From Methanosarcina horonobensis HB-1 = JCM 15518 (GTDB lineage: Archaea > Halobacteriota > Methanosarcinia > Methanosarcinales > Methanosarcinaceae): a DNA stretch of 64,000 nt. The first letter of the stretch is position 1. Every line of letters begins with the position of its first letter. This document shows positions 10,801 through 19,908 of the stretch, piece after piece. Where the stretch lies: NCBI RefSeq assembly GCF_000970285.1, contig NZ_CP009516.1, positions 1,715,036-1,779,035 of the forward strand. Reading direction: 5' to 3'. The position numbers and the translations under genes were made by a program. The notes below the pieces were generated by a model. That model was not told where the DNA came from. It made no database searches and worked only from the letters and a program-made list of their open reading frames with translations.

Positions 10801-11136
10801 ATGGTTGTTAACGAGCTTGTTTCTAATTCTCTCAAGTATGCATTTCAAAACAGAAAAAAAGGAGAAATCCGGGTCAAACTCTTCAGCGAAGAGACCAGAA
10901 GTGAACCAAACAATATAGAAGAACTTGCGGGAAAATGTACAAGGTATACTTTAGTAGTCTCAGACAATGGAGTCGGCATTCCAGAAAATATTGATTTTGA
11001 AAACCCGGACACACTCGGTCTGCAACTTGTCACTACCCTTGTCGATCAGTTAGACGGTGAAATTGAGCTTAGAAGGGATCAAGGAACAGAATTCACTATC
11101 TGGTTTGGAAGTATAGAAGAATTGCCCGAGAAGTGA
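7858..11136 (+). pseudogene. MEDS-multi-PAS histidine kinase interrupted by one TGA
   Basis: An N-terminal MEDS domain (about residues 10-190, PWGTHFCQFCQTKEDL) is followed by about five PAS/PAC repeats, each ending in a DITERK-like linker. An in-frame TGA at 10276-10278 ends the first open segment at 806 residues, inside the fifth PAS. The same frame resumes (NESYELELIRKDG) and runs to 11136. It ends in a HisKA_2-type dimerisation box (EIHHRIKNNLQVISSLLDLQ) and HATPase (NELVSNSLKYAF, DNGVGIP). Comparison with the preceding PAS suggests an Arg codon (CGA) became TGA. Either sensor and kinase halves are now separate, with restart at ATG 10384, or the gene is dead. Confidence 0.8.
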
Positions 11137-11808
11137 GCCAGCAATTTTTATCAATCCTAAATTTGTGTGATGAAGAGTGATCCAGCAAAATATATAAATT
11201 AAAATCTACGCTTTCTTTGAAATTTTTTATTTGAAAATATTATTTGCTCAAAAACAATTTTTGATATAATTAATTTAAAATAACTTATGTCATTATTATA
11301 TTACGGAGTTGGGAAGTAAGAGATAGAGGAGTAAACTGGAACCTACTACAATAAACTGGACCTACTACAAAAGCCGCGTAAAAGAATCACCTGGAAGTCA
11401 CTGGTTCTTTCTTCGAATTGATTTGCTTGGGGGAGCATAATATTCGAAGAGGCTGTATCGAAGGATACGGTACGGATTCAGTGTCTCTGGGGTTCTTCTT
11501 AACCAATTCTTTTTGATATCATTTACTCTTTTGATGTCATTTACTCTTTTGATGCCGTTTACTCTATTCTTGACAACGTAGAAAGTTTTTACAGGATAAC
11601 CGATCTCCTAAAATGAAGTTTTAGTATATTGAATCATAAACAACTGACTCGAGATCCTGAATCTTAAATTTTAATTCTTACAACCGTGTTCCATGCTTAA
11701 CCTTTCTTGTCACGCCCGGCGAAGGAGAACTCCTTTCATCGAAAAAGAGGAAAACATTAAGAAAAGAGAGAAAAGATCAAAAGTCATTAAACAGTCAAGA
11801 TTTTTTAG
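11137..11808. other. AT-rich intergenic region with short tandem repeats
   Basis: No gene is evident. It holds a three-copy 18-bp repeat at 11511-11564 and a twice-repeated ACTGGA(A)CCTACTACAA near 11335-11370. The stretch CTTGTCACGCCCGGCGAAGG near 11706 recurs in altered form near 15309, followed in both by GAGA, so it is part of a dispersed short repeat. Confidence 0.4.
11511..11564 (+). repeat. 18-bp tandem repeat, three copies
   Basis: Three consecutive units of TTTTGATRTCATTTACTC, the third altered to TTTTGATGCCGTTTACTC. They lie in a gene-free spacer and no role is apparent. Confidence 0.8.
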
Positions 11809-12109
11809 TTACCTTTTAGCCACTTTTTCCTCTTTCAGCACCTTTTTTGCAATAACAAAGACTACAAATGCAATAATAACGAAGCTAATCAGTTCTCCAA
11901 GAAAAGCACCCCAGTACTATTTGTCCTATTTCAAGTGTTGCCGTCCTCTAGGCTCCGCCTGGGACAAAAGGTGTTATGATAGGCATGATGATGTTGTCTA
12001 CAAAAGATTTTATGAAAGCTGTAGATGTGATACCCATAATCAAAGCAATTGCCAGGGGAATTACTTTGTACTCATAAAGGAACTCTTTAAATTCGCCAAT
12101 AAGTCTCAC
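11809..12109 (-). pseudogene. mscL: mscL, large-conductance mechanosensitive channel, broken
   Basis: Reading leftward from GTG at 12109 (GAGGAGAAG upstream), the N-terminal half matches MscL: GEFKEFLYEYKVIPLAIALI and the pore-helix end NIIMPIITPFVPGGA. The next codon is TAG where MscL has Trp in ...PGG(A)WRTATLEIGQ. About 15 codons later the frame shifts, and the rest (GAFLGELISFVIIAFVVFVI, then AKKVLKEEKVAKR) continues in another frame to TAA at 11809. A stop plus a frameshift make this a pseudogene. An alternative ATG lies at 12136. Confidence 0.8.
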
Positions 12110-12670
12110 TGTACTTCTCCTCAAACATTTCAACACATAAGAGTAAAAAAATAAAATTAATAGTTATTATTTTTTAGGATATATTCTCTGTATGTTTTCT
12201 TCAGATATTCAGAGCCGATTGTTGAACTGGAATTTACGTGAAAGCTTATGATTCGGACTTAAGTCTTTAGAATTAAGCAATAATGCCTTAAAAACAAAAA
12301 AGAAAAAATTAGCCTGAAGTTTACCATACAGATAAGCTTAAAACGCCTATTTCATGACCGGAAACAGAATATAAAAATCGATGCAGAAATTGAATACTCA
12401 CGATAATAATCAAAAATTGAAAAGTTAAGCCCATACAAACTTTCGCCCTAAAAAAGCCAGAGATTGGGAATTGATTATGCAACCTGAAATTCCTGTATCT
12501 ATATCTTTTCAGGGTTTCGGGAGAACATATGGCTGGTAAAAGCTCAGCTACTGGAGAGATAATTCAGACATGACAACTTCAGACATGACAACAATACCTA
12601 CTGGAAGCTGTATCCGAAGATGACAAGTAATAGGAGCCAAAAATAACAATTAACGGAGGGATTGATTCAG
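12110..12670. other. intergenic region
   Basis: About 560 nt with no gene seen. A small direct repeat (ACTTCAGACATGACAAC-like) lies at about 12563-12592 near the start of the flavodoxin gene. The rest is AT-rich. Confidence 0.4.
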
Positions 12671-13186
12671 ATGAAAACCAGAGTTCTTGTGGCTTGTGCT
12701 TCCAAATATGGCTCAACACAGGAAGTGGCCGAGTCAATTGCGGAAAAATTGAGTGAAAACGGCCTTGCGGTAGACCTTGAGCCCATGAAAAAAGTAAAGT
12801 CACTCGAAGAATATTCCGCAGTTGTGCTGGGCTCTCCACTCTATCTTATGCACTGGCACAAAGATGCGCACGTTTTCCTTTCGCGGCACCATGAGGCCCT
12901 CACAAAGCTCCCAGTTGCGGTTTTTGCACTCGGCCCATTGAGTGATGAAGAGGAGGAGTGGAAGGAAGTGCGTGCTCAGCTTGATAAAGAGCTTGCAAAG
13001 TTTCCCTGGCTTAGACCTGTTGATATAGAAGTATTTGGAGGCAAGTTCGACCCGCATAACCTACATTTTACTGACAACTTACTTGTCAAACTGCCAGCAA
13101 GCCCCTTACACAATGTGCCAGCAAGCGATGTTCGGGACTGGAAGGCAATTCGTGCATGGGCTAGTAGCCTGGCTACGCAGTTTTAG
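12671..13186 (+). CDS. flavodoxin-domain protein (HemG-like)
   Basis: A 171-residue FMN-binding flavodoxin fold beginning MKTRVLVACASKYGSTQEVA, with the phosphate-binding loop SKYGSTQE. Later motifs (VVLGSPLYLMHWHKDAHVF, VAVFALGPLSDEEEEW) match the HemG/menaquinone-dependent protoporphyrinogen oxidase-like flavodoxins of methanogens. It is probably a cytoplasmic redox protein. ATG at 12671 fits the AACGGAGGG site better than the in-frame TTG at 12662. It appears monocistronic. Confidence 0.85.
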   Translation: MKTRVLVACASKYGSTQEVAESIAEKLSENGLAVDLEPMKKVKSLEEYSAVVLGSPLYLMHWHKDAHVFLSRHHEALTKLPVAVFALGPLSDEEEEWKEVRAQLDKELAKFPWLRPVDIEVFGGKFDPHNLHFTDNLLVKLPASPLHNVPASDVRDWKAIRAWASSLATQF

Positions 13187-13268
13187 CCTGCTATGCCGCA
13201 GTAACAGGGATTCAAAGGAAAAAAGAAGGCTAAAGTACCCGGCTGAAATAAAGGCAAAAGAGTCAAAA

Positions 13269-13346
13269 TTAGAACTCAAGTTCCAGCCCCACCGGACAGT
13301 GGTCAGAACCCATAATATCAGAATAAATGAGGGCAGATTTTACAGT
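13269..13346 (-). pseudogene. exonuclease III C-terminal fragment
   Basis: Twenty-five codons plus stop translate to SALIYSDIMGSDHCPVGLEL plus EF, nearly identical to the C-terminus of the intact exonuclease III at 17488-18264 (SALIYPEITGSDHCPVGLEL). DNA identity is about 80 percent and nothing upstream matches. It is the remnant of a duplicated or recombined xth gene. Confidence 0.75.
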
Positions 13347-13814
13347 AGAATTGTGGCTCTGCAACATGATATCCGTTTCTCTATTTTTCTCTCCTCTCAG
13401 TTAGATTTTCTTTATTCCTTTTCACACTAATTTTATAGTCTCAATTTTTTCTTTACAACTTCATTTAATATTTTATACTAAAGCTTGAACAAATAATTTT
13501 CAGTTTTATTATCTTATTTAGTTCCATGAATATAAAAATATGAAAACTAAAAATGAAACTGTAAGTTATTCGTTACTGAAGACTTTAAAAAACTTAACTC
13601 CAACAGCTTTAATGTTTATATTTTTTACGAAATTGACTCACTATTTAAAAAGTATTATTTTACAATAGATTAGCAAAAAACAAAATCCAAAAGCTACGTT
13701 TCTTAATTATTGTAAATCTTTGTTTAGATAGGTGTAAGTGAATACAAAAAGATAATACCTCAATAATGCAAAAAATAAAAAATTTCATATACAAACCTTT
13801 CAATACAAAATTTT
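13347..13814. other. AT-rich intergenic region
   Basis: Nearly 470 nt of very AT-rich sequence without a recognisable gene, RNA or repeat. It contains promoter-like TATA tracts before the membrane protein gene. Confidence 0.4.
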
Positions 13815-14939
13815 ATGGTTAGAGACGAACTTATGAGAGAAGAATTAAACTTACTAAGAGATGAATTAAAGGCTTTAAAAGACTGTCAAACTCGATACAT
13901 AGGGATTGCTGTAGCTTCAGTAGGAGCTATTTTTTCATATCTATTTGGGAATTTTGGAGATGTAACTCCATTTGATCCATTTATACAAACAAATATTGGA
14001 GTTAATTCTGTATATTTGATTCCACTGGTTATAATTCTTCCAATATCTTGTATATTTTTCAACAAAGCAGTAACAGTAACCAGAATTGTTGGGTACTACC
14101 AGTTATTAGAAGATTTTAATTTAGGAATAAACGAAGGAAAATATATAGGGTGGGAAAACTCACTTAAAAGATATAGAGAGTACGGTCGAGATAGGGAGAA
14201 ACTTATTAAGCAGCATATAGGCAGGATAAAACTGTGGGAAGAGTTAGCGCTAGTAAATAAGATCGAATACTTTTTTAGAATATTTGGTTTCAATATGGAG
14301 CCGTTACATGAACTCACATTTACTGACAATACTAAATATACTATTAATAATACTAATTATAGTAAAGCTCTCTCAGATTTCGGCAAACCACAAACATATT
14401 GGGAATTGGTTTATGGCACTTTTTTTGCAATGTGCGCTCTTTGTTTTATTTTAGCGACTGGACCTGTCATCATATTTGGCATAAGATATTTAATAGAGAA
14501 CATATCTCAACAAACAATTGAGTACAGTTTTTTACTAGACTTGACAATGGAGTCAGTTCAAAAAAATAGATTTAGCTTTCTATTAATATGGATATTCTTA
14601 GCAGTTTCAATTTGTCTATTCAGATACAATTTGAAAACTCTCTATCAATTGGAGAGAGGATTCCATAGTTACTATGCAAATTACATCTTCTGGAAAGCAA
14701 TACTTATAGATCAGATTAGCGAGCATGATGTTGATAAACTTAAAAATTCTTCAGTATCAGAAGAGAAAATAAATGTTAGTAAGGGTTATATTTATGATCT
14801 TAATAATCCTTCAAAGTCACTAAAAAAGAAAAATGTTAGTTTGAAGCTAATACTAAAGAGTATTCCAAAATCTCAAAAACGAATGATTATTTTTTTTATT
14901 ATATATATTGGAGTCATGACAATTATTGTAGGTGTTTAA
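13815..14939 (+). CDS. hypothetical multi-pass membrane protein
   Basis: A 374-residue protein I do not recognise. A short charged N-terminal helix (MREELNLLRDELKALKD) precedes five hydrophobic segments, near residues 31-48, 66-85, 196-218, 250-268 and 352-373, with long polar loops between. The gene is much more AT-rich than neighbouring metabolic genes and lies among relics of restriction genes, suggesting horizontal acquisition or a defence-island origin. No catalytic motif was seen. Confidence 0.6.
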   Translation: MVRDELMREELNLLRDELKALKDCQTRYIGIAVASVGAIFSYLFGNFGDVTPFDPFIQTNIGVNSVYLIPLVIILPISCIFFNKAVTVTRIVGYYQLLEDFNLGINEGKYIGWENSLKRYREYGRDREKLIKQHIGRIKLWEELALVNKIEYFFRIFGFNMEPLHELTFTDNTKYTINNTNYSKALSDFGKPQTYWELVYGTFFAMCALCFILATGPVIIFGIRYLIENISQQTIEYSFLLDLTMESVQKNRFSFLLIWIFLAVSICLFRYNLKTLYQLERGFHSYYANYIFWKAILIDQISEHDVDKLKNSSVSEEKINVSKGYIYDLNNPSKSLKKKNVSLKLILKSIPKSQKRMIIFFIIYIGVMTIIVGV

Positions 14940-15141
14940 TTATTATAATTTTTAGATTTATTAAAGAATTAGCAACGATTAAAACCTATCAAAATTGTTC
15001 TTTATTAAAGACAAAATTAAAAATATCTAAAAGTATTGATATTTATTAACGAATACGTAGATTTAATCCCTAATCCTCTAATATAAGCAAATATAATATG
15101 ATAAAATAATCTTTCGTTATTTAGACATTTCGAGGGTGAAA

Positions 15142-15255
15142 ATGCTCGACCTGAACGAGTTTCAGACGAGGAAATTAAAAATAGATGTTTTGCTTAAGGA
15201 GCAGGGATGGGGCGTTGGTGACAGGTCGAAGTTTGTTCTCGAAGTTGAAACGTAA
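15142..15255 (+). pseudogene. type I restriction HsdR N-terminal remnant
   Basis: Thirty-seven codons (MLDLNEFQTRKLKIDVLLKE, then QGWGVGDRSKFVLEVET) match the extreme N-terminus of HsdR-type restriction subunits, then stop. No nuclease or helicase domain follows. With the HsdM fragment at 17265 it marks a deleted type I restriction-modification locus. Confidence 0.55.
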
Positions 15256-15689
15256 GAATTGAATCTTGAACTCTGACCCTAAAACCTTATTAGGCTTATC
15301 AAACCATTCTTGTCACGCTCGACGCAGGAGAGCGGTCTTTCCTATAAAATGATAAAAAAGAAGAGAATCGCCAAATAACAACCCAATTGAATTCCGCTTT
15401 TATCACTCCTTTTTGCGTTCTCAAGCTTCCTTTTTCTCCTTTTTACTTATTGTGCTTCCTTCCACTTTTTTCTTCTTTATGGGAAGGGCCGCCAGACAAG
15501 CTGGCGGAGGTTTTCGATCCCAAGTGAATTAAAAAGTCCTTTTTCGGGGGTAGAAGGATATTTCCTGACCTGTAGAAATTTATCTAATGCTGAGCTATTT
15601 TCATCGCCTCAACGCAGGAGAGGTCTTTTCCAAAAGACAAAAACCAGCCCCGGATTTCCTGGAAGATTTGAAGGGATGTTGGAGAAAGT
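15256..15689. other. intergenic region with hairpin
   Basis: No gene is seen. A perfect 7-bp stem (CCGCCAG / CTGGCGG, 5-nt loop) at 15489-15507 followed by AGGTTTTCG resembles a terminator. Short motifs around ACGCAGGAGAG occur at 15313 and 15605 and resemble the copy near 11709. Confidence 0.4.
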
Positions 15690-16040
15690 TTATGACTCTT
15701 CATTATCATCTTCAGCCAGTTTCCCCAATATTTTTTCTGATTTTGCAGTAAACTCCTCTGCCTCTTCGTTCCGGTTAAGGTCTGAGAGAGCTTTTGCATA
15801 CTCCCTGGAGATTCCAGCCAATTCTGCCAGATAGCCGGAGTCTCCCGACTCTTCCTCATCTCCTTCTCCAAGAAAAACATGTGCTAGGTCCAGGGATTCT
15901 TTTGTGCTGTCTTCAAGTTCTTCTTTATCTACTTGATAGAATCTAACCTGAAAAAAATCAGGCTCGAAACCCTTAATCCTGATTCTAACCCATACAACCT
16001 TATTCGCTATACAGAACCGTTTTTTTAAAAATTCGGTCAC
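15690..16040 (-). CDS. TPR-like hypothetical protein, possibly truncated
   Basis: A 116-residue acidic protein. The C-terminal half (YLAELAGISREYAKALSDLN, then RNEEAEEFTAKSEKILGKL) has the spacing of tetratricopeptide helices, a fold for protein interaction. The first 30 residues look unlike a TPR and may be fortuitous. It could be the tail of a once longer TPR protein. Surrounding sequence is eroded. Confidence 0.35.
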   Translation of the reverse strand: MTEFLKKRFCIANKVVWVRIRIKGFEPDFFQVRFYQVDKEELEDSTKESLDLAHVFLGEGDEEESGDSGYLAELAGISREYAKALSDLNRNEEAEEFTAKSEKILGKLAEDDNEES

Positions 16041-16254
16041 AGATACGACCGGTGAGAGTTTGGAGAGTTAAAAGTTGAAAATTAAACCACTGAAGACACA
16101 AAATATAGGAAACATGGGAATGGATGTTCCTTGATTTTCGCCCCGAATTACTTGCTTTTTTCAATTTTTAATTAGATTTTTCAGGAACTGCTAATTAAAA
16201 GTAATTAATAATAACTTATAAGTTCTTATAACTCTAATAATCTAACAGAGCATT

Positions 16255-16446
16255 ATGAGTGAAGCTACCACAATTCCGGTCACAAAAGACGTAAGAGACA
16301 GGCTGAAGAAATATGGCATGAAAGGGGAAACCTACAACGAAATTCTCAAGCGCCTGATGGACGAAGTTGATTATGAGACATTCATGGAGCGCCAGTACAA
16401 AAAACTTGAAGAAAAAGAGAAGTTTGTGAGTCTGGATGAAGTCTGA
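16255..16446 (+). CDS. antitoxin of a RelE-type toxin-antitoxin pair
   Basis: A 63-residue protein with an N-terminal DNA-binding region (TTIPVTKDVRDRLKKYGMKG) and an acidic, helical C-terminus that would wrap the toxin. Its size and position match archaeal antitoxins of the VapB/RelB type. The TGA stop overlaps the ATG of the downstream toxin (TGATG). The toxin partner is frameshifted, so this may now be an orphan. Confidence 0.7.
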   Translation: MSEATTIPVTKDVRDRLKKYGMKGETYNEILKRLMDEVDYETFMERQYKKLEEKEKFVSLDEV

Positions 16447-16699
16447 TGGGTTTCAAGATAAGGCTGCATCCTGACGCAGTGAATTCCTGCTTGATTTGAA
16501 TATAGAGACGAAAGAGAGGCTTAAATCAGAAATAAAAAGCCTTGAAACAGACCCTTTCAAGAGTCGATCCCATGCCGGCATAAAAAAGCTGAAAGGAACG
16601 AAAAAAAGAGAAGATCTCTATCGTTTACGAGTCGGTGATTATAGAGTTATTTACGCAGTAGAAGACAATACAATTTTTGTTCTTGAAATAATTCCGTGA
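16446..16699 (+). pseudogene. RelE/ParE toxin with a frameshift
   Basis: From ATG 16446 the frame reads MGFKIRLHPDAV and stops soon after. The RelE family sequence continues in a second frame from 16481 (FLLDLNIETKERLKSEIKSL ... LYRLRVGDYRVIYAVEDN) to TGA at 16699. Adding one A near 16482 would restore the expected PDAVKFLLDLN. The RelE core (KLKGT, RLRVGDYRVIY) is otherwise intact, so a single-base deletion inactivated an mRNA-cleaving toxin. A sequencing error is possible. Confidence 0.75.
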
Positions 16700-16855
16700 G
16701 AAAAGGGATATGGCTGGCTTTGAGTGAGTTTTTCCATGCCATCAGCATTATAAATGTACAACATTTAACTGTAAGCGGCTTGACTTTGTTGCTGAAAATC
16801 GTATCTCAACTACATATTTATTTTTTGACCTGGAAACTTGTAACTAAGAAAGTAT

Positions 16856-17095
16856 TTACCCCACTCTGAACAGCGAAGAGCCGTCTTCCTTATTTATATC
16901 GCCGGCATATTCGCGGTATATTACGTATTTGCCGTTTGCTTTCTTTACGCATCTGACTCCGAGCCCACTCTTTTTAATCATGGATTTTCTTTTCTCGGCA
17001 TTGGATTTATCAAGCCCGAAGTAGCTTAACTCGTCGAGTATATACATTTTGCCGTTAAATTCTCTGAAAGTTTTGTGCATCCTATCAGACCGCAT
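16856..17095 (-). CDS. small hypothetical protein
   Basis: A 79-residue basic protein; a second possible start is Met6 (17080). The pattern KTFREFNGKMYILDELSYFG ... GVRCVKKANGKYVIYREYAG suggests a compact beta-rich fold, and I recall no function. It is followed by a long spacer with restriction-gene remains. Confidence 0.5.
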   Translation of the reverse strand: MRSDRMHKTFREFNGKMYILDELSYFGLDKSNAEKRKSMIKKSGLGVRCVKKANGKYVIYREYAGDINKEDGSSLFRVG

Positions 17096-17264
17096 GATTT
17101 CCAGTCATTTAAATTTATCACTTCAATAAGTAATTTTAGTTGGATACCTATAATTTCTATCGGTTACTCTGATATATTAGCTATCATTTTCCAAACAAAG
17201 CACAACATTTAAAACCCAATATCCGAAACTAACGCTCAGAACAAATTAAAAAATAAGTGATCCC

Positions 17265-17436
17265 ATGAGACTCCCACCCGAAAAAAAGTCAAAAATAGAC
17301 GCCCTCTGGGACAGGTTATGGAGCGGTGGGCTGTCCAATCCTTTTCAATTCATTGAACAGATGTCGTACTTCACTTCATGAAAAGCCTGAGGTCATAATT
17401 GAAAAGATAAAAAAGATAGAAAAGCTTGAGGGGTAG
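17265..17436 (+). pseudogene. type I restriction HsdM remnants
   Basis: Thirty-eight codons (MRLPPEKKSKIDALWDRLWS, then GGLSNPFQFIEQMSYF) match the N-terminus of HsdM DNA methylases, then a stop. Just after it another frame (EKPEVIIEKIKKIEKLEG, ending 17436) resembles the C-terminal helix of such subunits. The catalytic NPPF region is absent, so an internal deletion removed nearly the whole gene. Confidence 0.5.
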
Positions 17437-17487
17437 ATCCTGGAAAAATAATAAAAATTTGAAAAACAAAGTCAAATAAAGTCAAAC

Positions 17488-18264
17488 TTAAAATTCAAGC
17501 TCCAGTCCCACCGGGCAGTGGTCAGAACCTGTAATCTCAGGATAAATAAGGGCGGAATTTACATATTCCCTGAGATTTTCACTGACAAAGAAATAGTCAA
17601 GCCGCCAGCCAACATTTCTTTCGCGAGCCTGAGTCCTCATTGACCACCATGAATAATTTCCACTTTCGTTATTGAACATGCGGAAAGTATCAAGGTATCC
17701 GGCTGCAAGGAACTTATCCATCCATTCCCGCTCTTCGGGAAGAAAACCGGATATCGTTTCGTTTTGCTTTGGGCGAGCAAGGTCGATTTCTTTATGGGCA
17801 GTGTTAACATCCCCGCAGATAACAAGTTTTTTGCCTTCGGCGTTGAGGGCGTTTGCGTAATCTAAAAAGGCATCATAAAATGCCATTTTGTAGTCCAGGC
17901 GTTCCTGGGAGGCTTTGCCGTTAGGGAAGTAGATGTTCATAAGGACGAAGTCTTCGTAATCGGTTCTTAAGAAGCGGCCTTCCCTGTCAAATATCTCGCT
18001 ACCCATGCCCTTTTCAATATTCAGGGGTTTTTTCTTTGAAAATGTTCCGACCCCGCTGTAACCGTTCTGCTCTGCGGAAACAAAATAATTGTAGTAGCCT
18101 GGAATATTCTTGACTTCACGAGGGAGCTTATCCTGAGAGGCTTTTGTCTCCTGAATGCATACAACATCAAATCTATGCTCGAGTAAAAGGTCCAGGAAGC
18201 CTTTTTTGACGGCAGCCCTGAGACCGTTTACGTTCCAGGAAATAAGGTTGTATTTTTCCGGCAT
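17488..18264 (-). CDS. xth: exodeoxyribonuclease III (AP endonuclease)
   Basis: A 258-residue full-length member of the ExoIII/APE family, which incises DNA at abasic sites in base-excision repair. Catalytic motifs are present: SWNVNGLRA (Asn), QETKA (metal-binding Glu), YFPNG, GDVNTAH (Asp and Asn) and the C-terminal SDHCPV (Asp-His). The start ATG follows a GGAG-like site (AAAGGAGTAAAAA). A duplicated C-terminal fragment lies 4 kb upstream at 13269. Confidence 0.95.
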   Translation of the reverse strand: MPEKYNLISWNVNGLRAAVKKGFLDLLLEHRFDVVCIQETKASQDKLPREVKNIPGYYNYFVSAEQNGYSGVGTFSKKKPLNIEKGMGSEIFDREGRFLRTDYEDFVLMNIYFPNGKASQERLDYKMAFYDAFLDYANALNAEGKKLVICGDVNTAHKEIDLARPKQNETISGFLPEEREWMDKFLAAGYLDTFRMFNNESGNYSWWSMRTQARERNVGWRLDYFFVSENLREYVNSALIYPEITGSDHCPVGLELEF

Positions 18265-18652
18265 TTTTTACTCCTTTTATTATTTTTCCACCTTTACCTC
18301 TCTTTTTATTCTTTTTCACCTTTACCTCTTTTTATTCTTCTCTACTTATTCTTACGCTTTCCGGATGTTTCAGTTCAAATCGATATAAAGTTATTCAGGA
18401 TGGAACATAAGGCATAGAGCCATAAAAAAATCACTGAATAGAAGCGATGTAGCCGTAAAAGCCCTGATTTATAATGAGGTTACCAGGGTCCAAGTAGATA
18501 TAGGCTTTTTAAAGCTTCTTAAAAGTTCCTGCATAAACATAGTGAAAAAATAAAATAATACTTCTGACAATTATTATAAGCATATATTTAAATATATTCT
18601 GAAAAGCAGCTTCAAAACCTAGAATCACAAGCCAGAAAAATAAGGAAGTCAT
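18265..18652. other. intergenic region with pyrimidine-rich repeat
   Basis: A direct repeat of CACCTTTACCTC plus a T-rich tract lies at about 18288-18340, upstream of the exonuclease gene. No gene was recognised. TATA-rich sequence near 18580-18600 would serve the Cache-cupin gene. Confidence 0.4.
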
Positions 18653-19669
18653 ATGGATTTAATTAGAATTATCTGTGGAATGCTTGCAGTTGCACTTATT
18701 CTGGGCATTCTTACCTGCGGGAGTCATGACGAACCGACAGCAGTTGCAGAAGAGCTCGAAAACAATACCGTAAGCGATTCTCCCTCGGGAGTAACCGGAG
18801 AAGCTAAGGCTGCAGGAGAAAACATAACCGAAGAACAGGCTGTCATGAAACCTGCACCTCCAGACTCTCTCACTCTTGCAAAAGGAGAGAGTGAGATGGC
18901 AAACGAGAGAAGAAACATCGAAAATAAAGTTAGGGCCACAGTCAGACTTCTTGAAGCACAGGGAGAAAAGCTTTTTCCTTCTTTCAGGGAAGCTGAATCC
19001 CCCTGGAACGATCATAACTTTTGTATTTTTGTCTGGACAATAAACGGGACTCAGGTAGTCTGCCCTCAGGACACAGGCAGTGAAGGAGAAGAAATGAAAG
19101 GGCTTCTTGATGCAGACGGAAAGCCCATAGGAGAACTCTTCATAGAAACAGTCCAGAGTGAAGCTGGAGAGGGCTGGGTAGATTACAACTGGAAGGAACC
19201 AGGAAATTCCGAACCATCCCGCAGGCTTACTTTCGTTAAGAAAGCTACCTTTGAAGGACGGGCTTACATCGTAGGATCAAGTTTCTATCTGGACGACCAT
19301 ATAATATGCAGGAACCTTAGCGACTGCAAATACCTTGAAGAGCCTGGAAATATCCATGTTGCAGAGCTACTAAACCCCGGAAACATTGATAAAAACATTG
19401 ACCTGAATTACAGCGTTGCCCACGCAGTTATCGAACCCGGAGAAAATAATGCTCCCCACCTGATGAGAAACCCCGAAGTCCATTATATCCTTGAAGGAGA
19501 AGGCATTCTCTATATTGACGGAATCCCTGTTGAACTGCACCGGGACCAAGTTATATACATCCCTGCAGGCGCCGTTCAAACTACATACAACACAGGAAAT
19601 ATCACCCTCAAGTTCCTTGCCATAAACCAGCCCGGATGGTCAGAGAAAAATACTAAAGTTTTCGAATAA
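18653..19669 (+). CDS. secreted Cache-like plus cupin protein
   Basis: A 338-residue protein. The N-terminal hydrophobic segment (IICGMLAVALILGILTCGS) ends at a Cys and looks like a signal peptide or lipobox. Residues about 85-220 resemble the single Cache sensor domain (VRATVRLLEAQGEKLFPSFR ... GWVDYNWKEPG ... AYIVGSSFY). Residues about 255-335 form a cupin barrel (HLMRNPEVHYILEGEGILYI ... DQVIYIPAGAVQTTYN). His and Glu positions suit a metal site. It probably acts at the cell surface binding a small ligand. The substrate is unknown. Confidence 0.7.
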   Translation: MDLIRIICGMLAVALILGILTCGSHDEPTAVAEELENNTVSDSPSGVTGEAKAAGENITEEQAVMKPAPPDSLTLAKGESEMANERRNIENKVRATVRLLEAQGEKLFPSFREAESPWNDHNFCIFVWTINGTQVVCPQDTGSEGEEMKGLLDADGKPIGELFIETVQSEAGEGWVDYNWKEPGNSEPSRRLTFVKKATFEGRAYIVGSSFYLDDHIICRNLSDCKYLEEPGNIHVAELLNPGNIDKNIDLNYSVAHAVIEPGENNAPHLMRNPEVHYILEGEGILYIDGIPVELHRDQVIYIPAGAVQTTYNTGNITLKFLAINQPGWSEKNTKVFE

Positions 19670-19908
19670 AAGGCGAAAAGTGAACGAACAAAAGCCCTTG
19701 GAACTAAACCTTAACTCTGGCTAAATTAAGCACTAGAAGGCTCGGGCCAGCTTGATATATAAAAACTGAATATATAATCATGTATGAAGGTTATCCAGAG
19801 CCTGAACATATTATCCTTCTGGCTTTGGTTCTTTTTACCGCATATATTCGGTACTTAACTGATTTTTTTTGATCAGGACAGGGCTATACTGGATTCTCTT
19901 CTGGCTTC

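Noticed and set aside
11948-12136. Pyrrolysine readthrough of the TAG in mscL
   Set aside because: The sequence after TAG is in another frame within 20 codons, so readthrough alone would not restore MscL.
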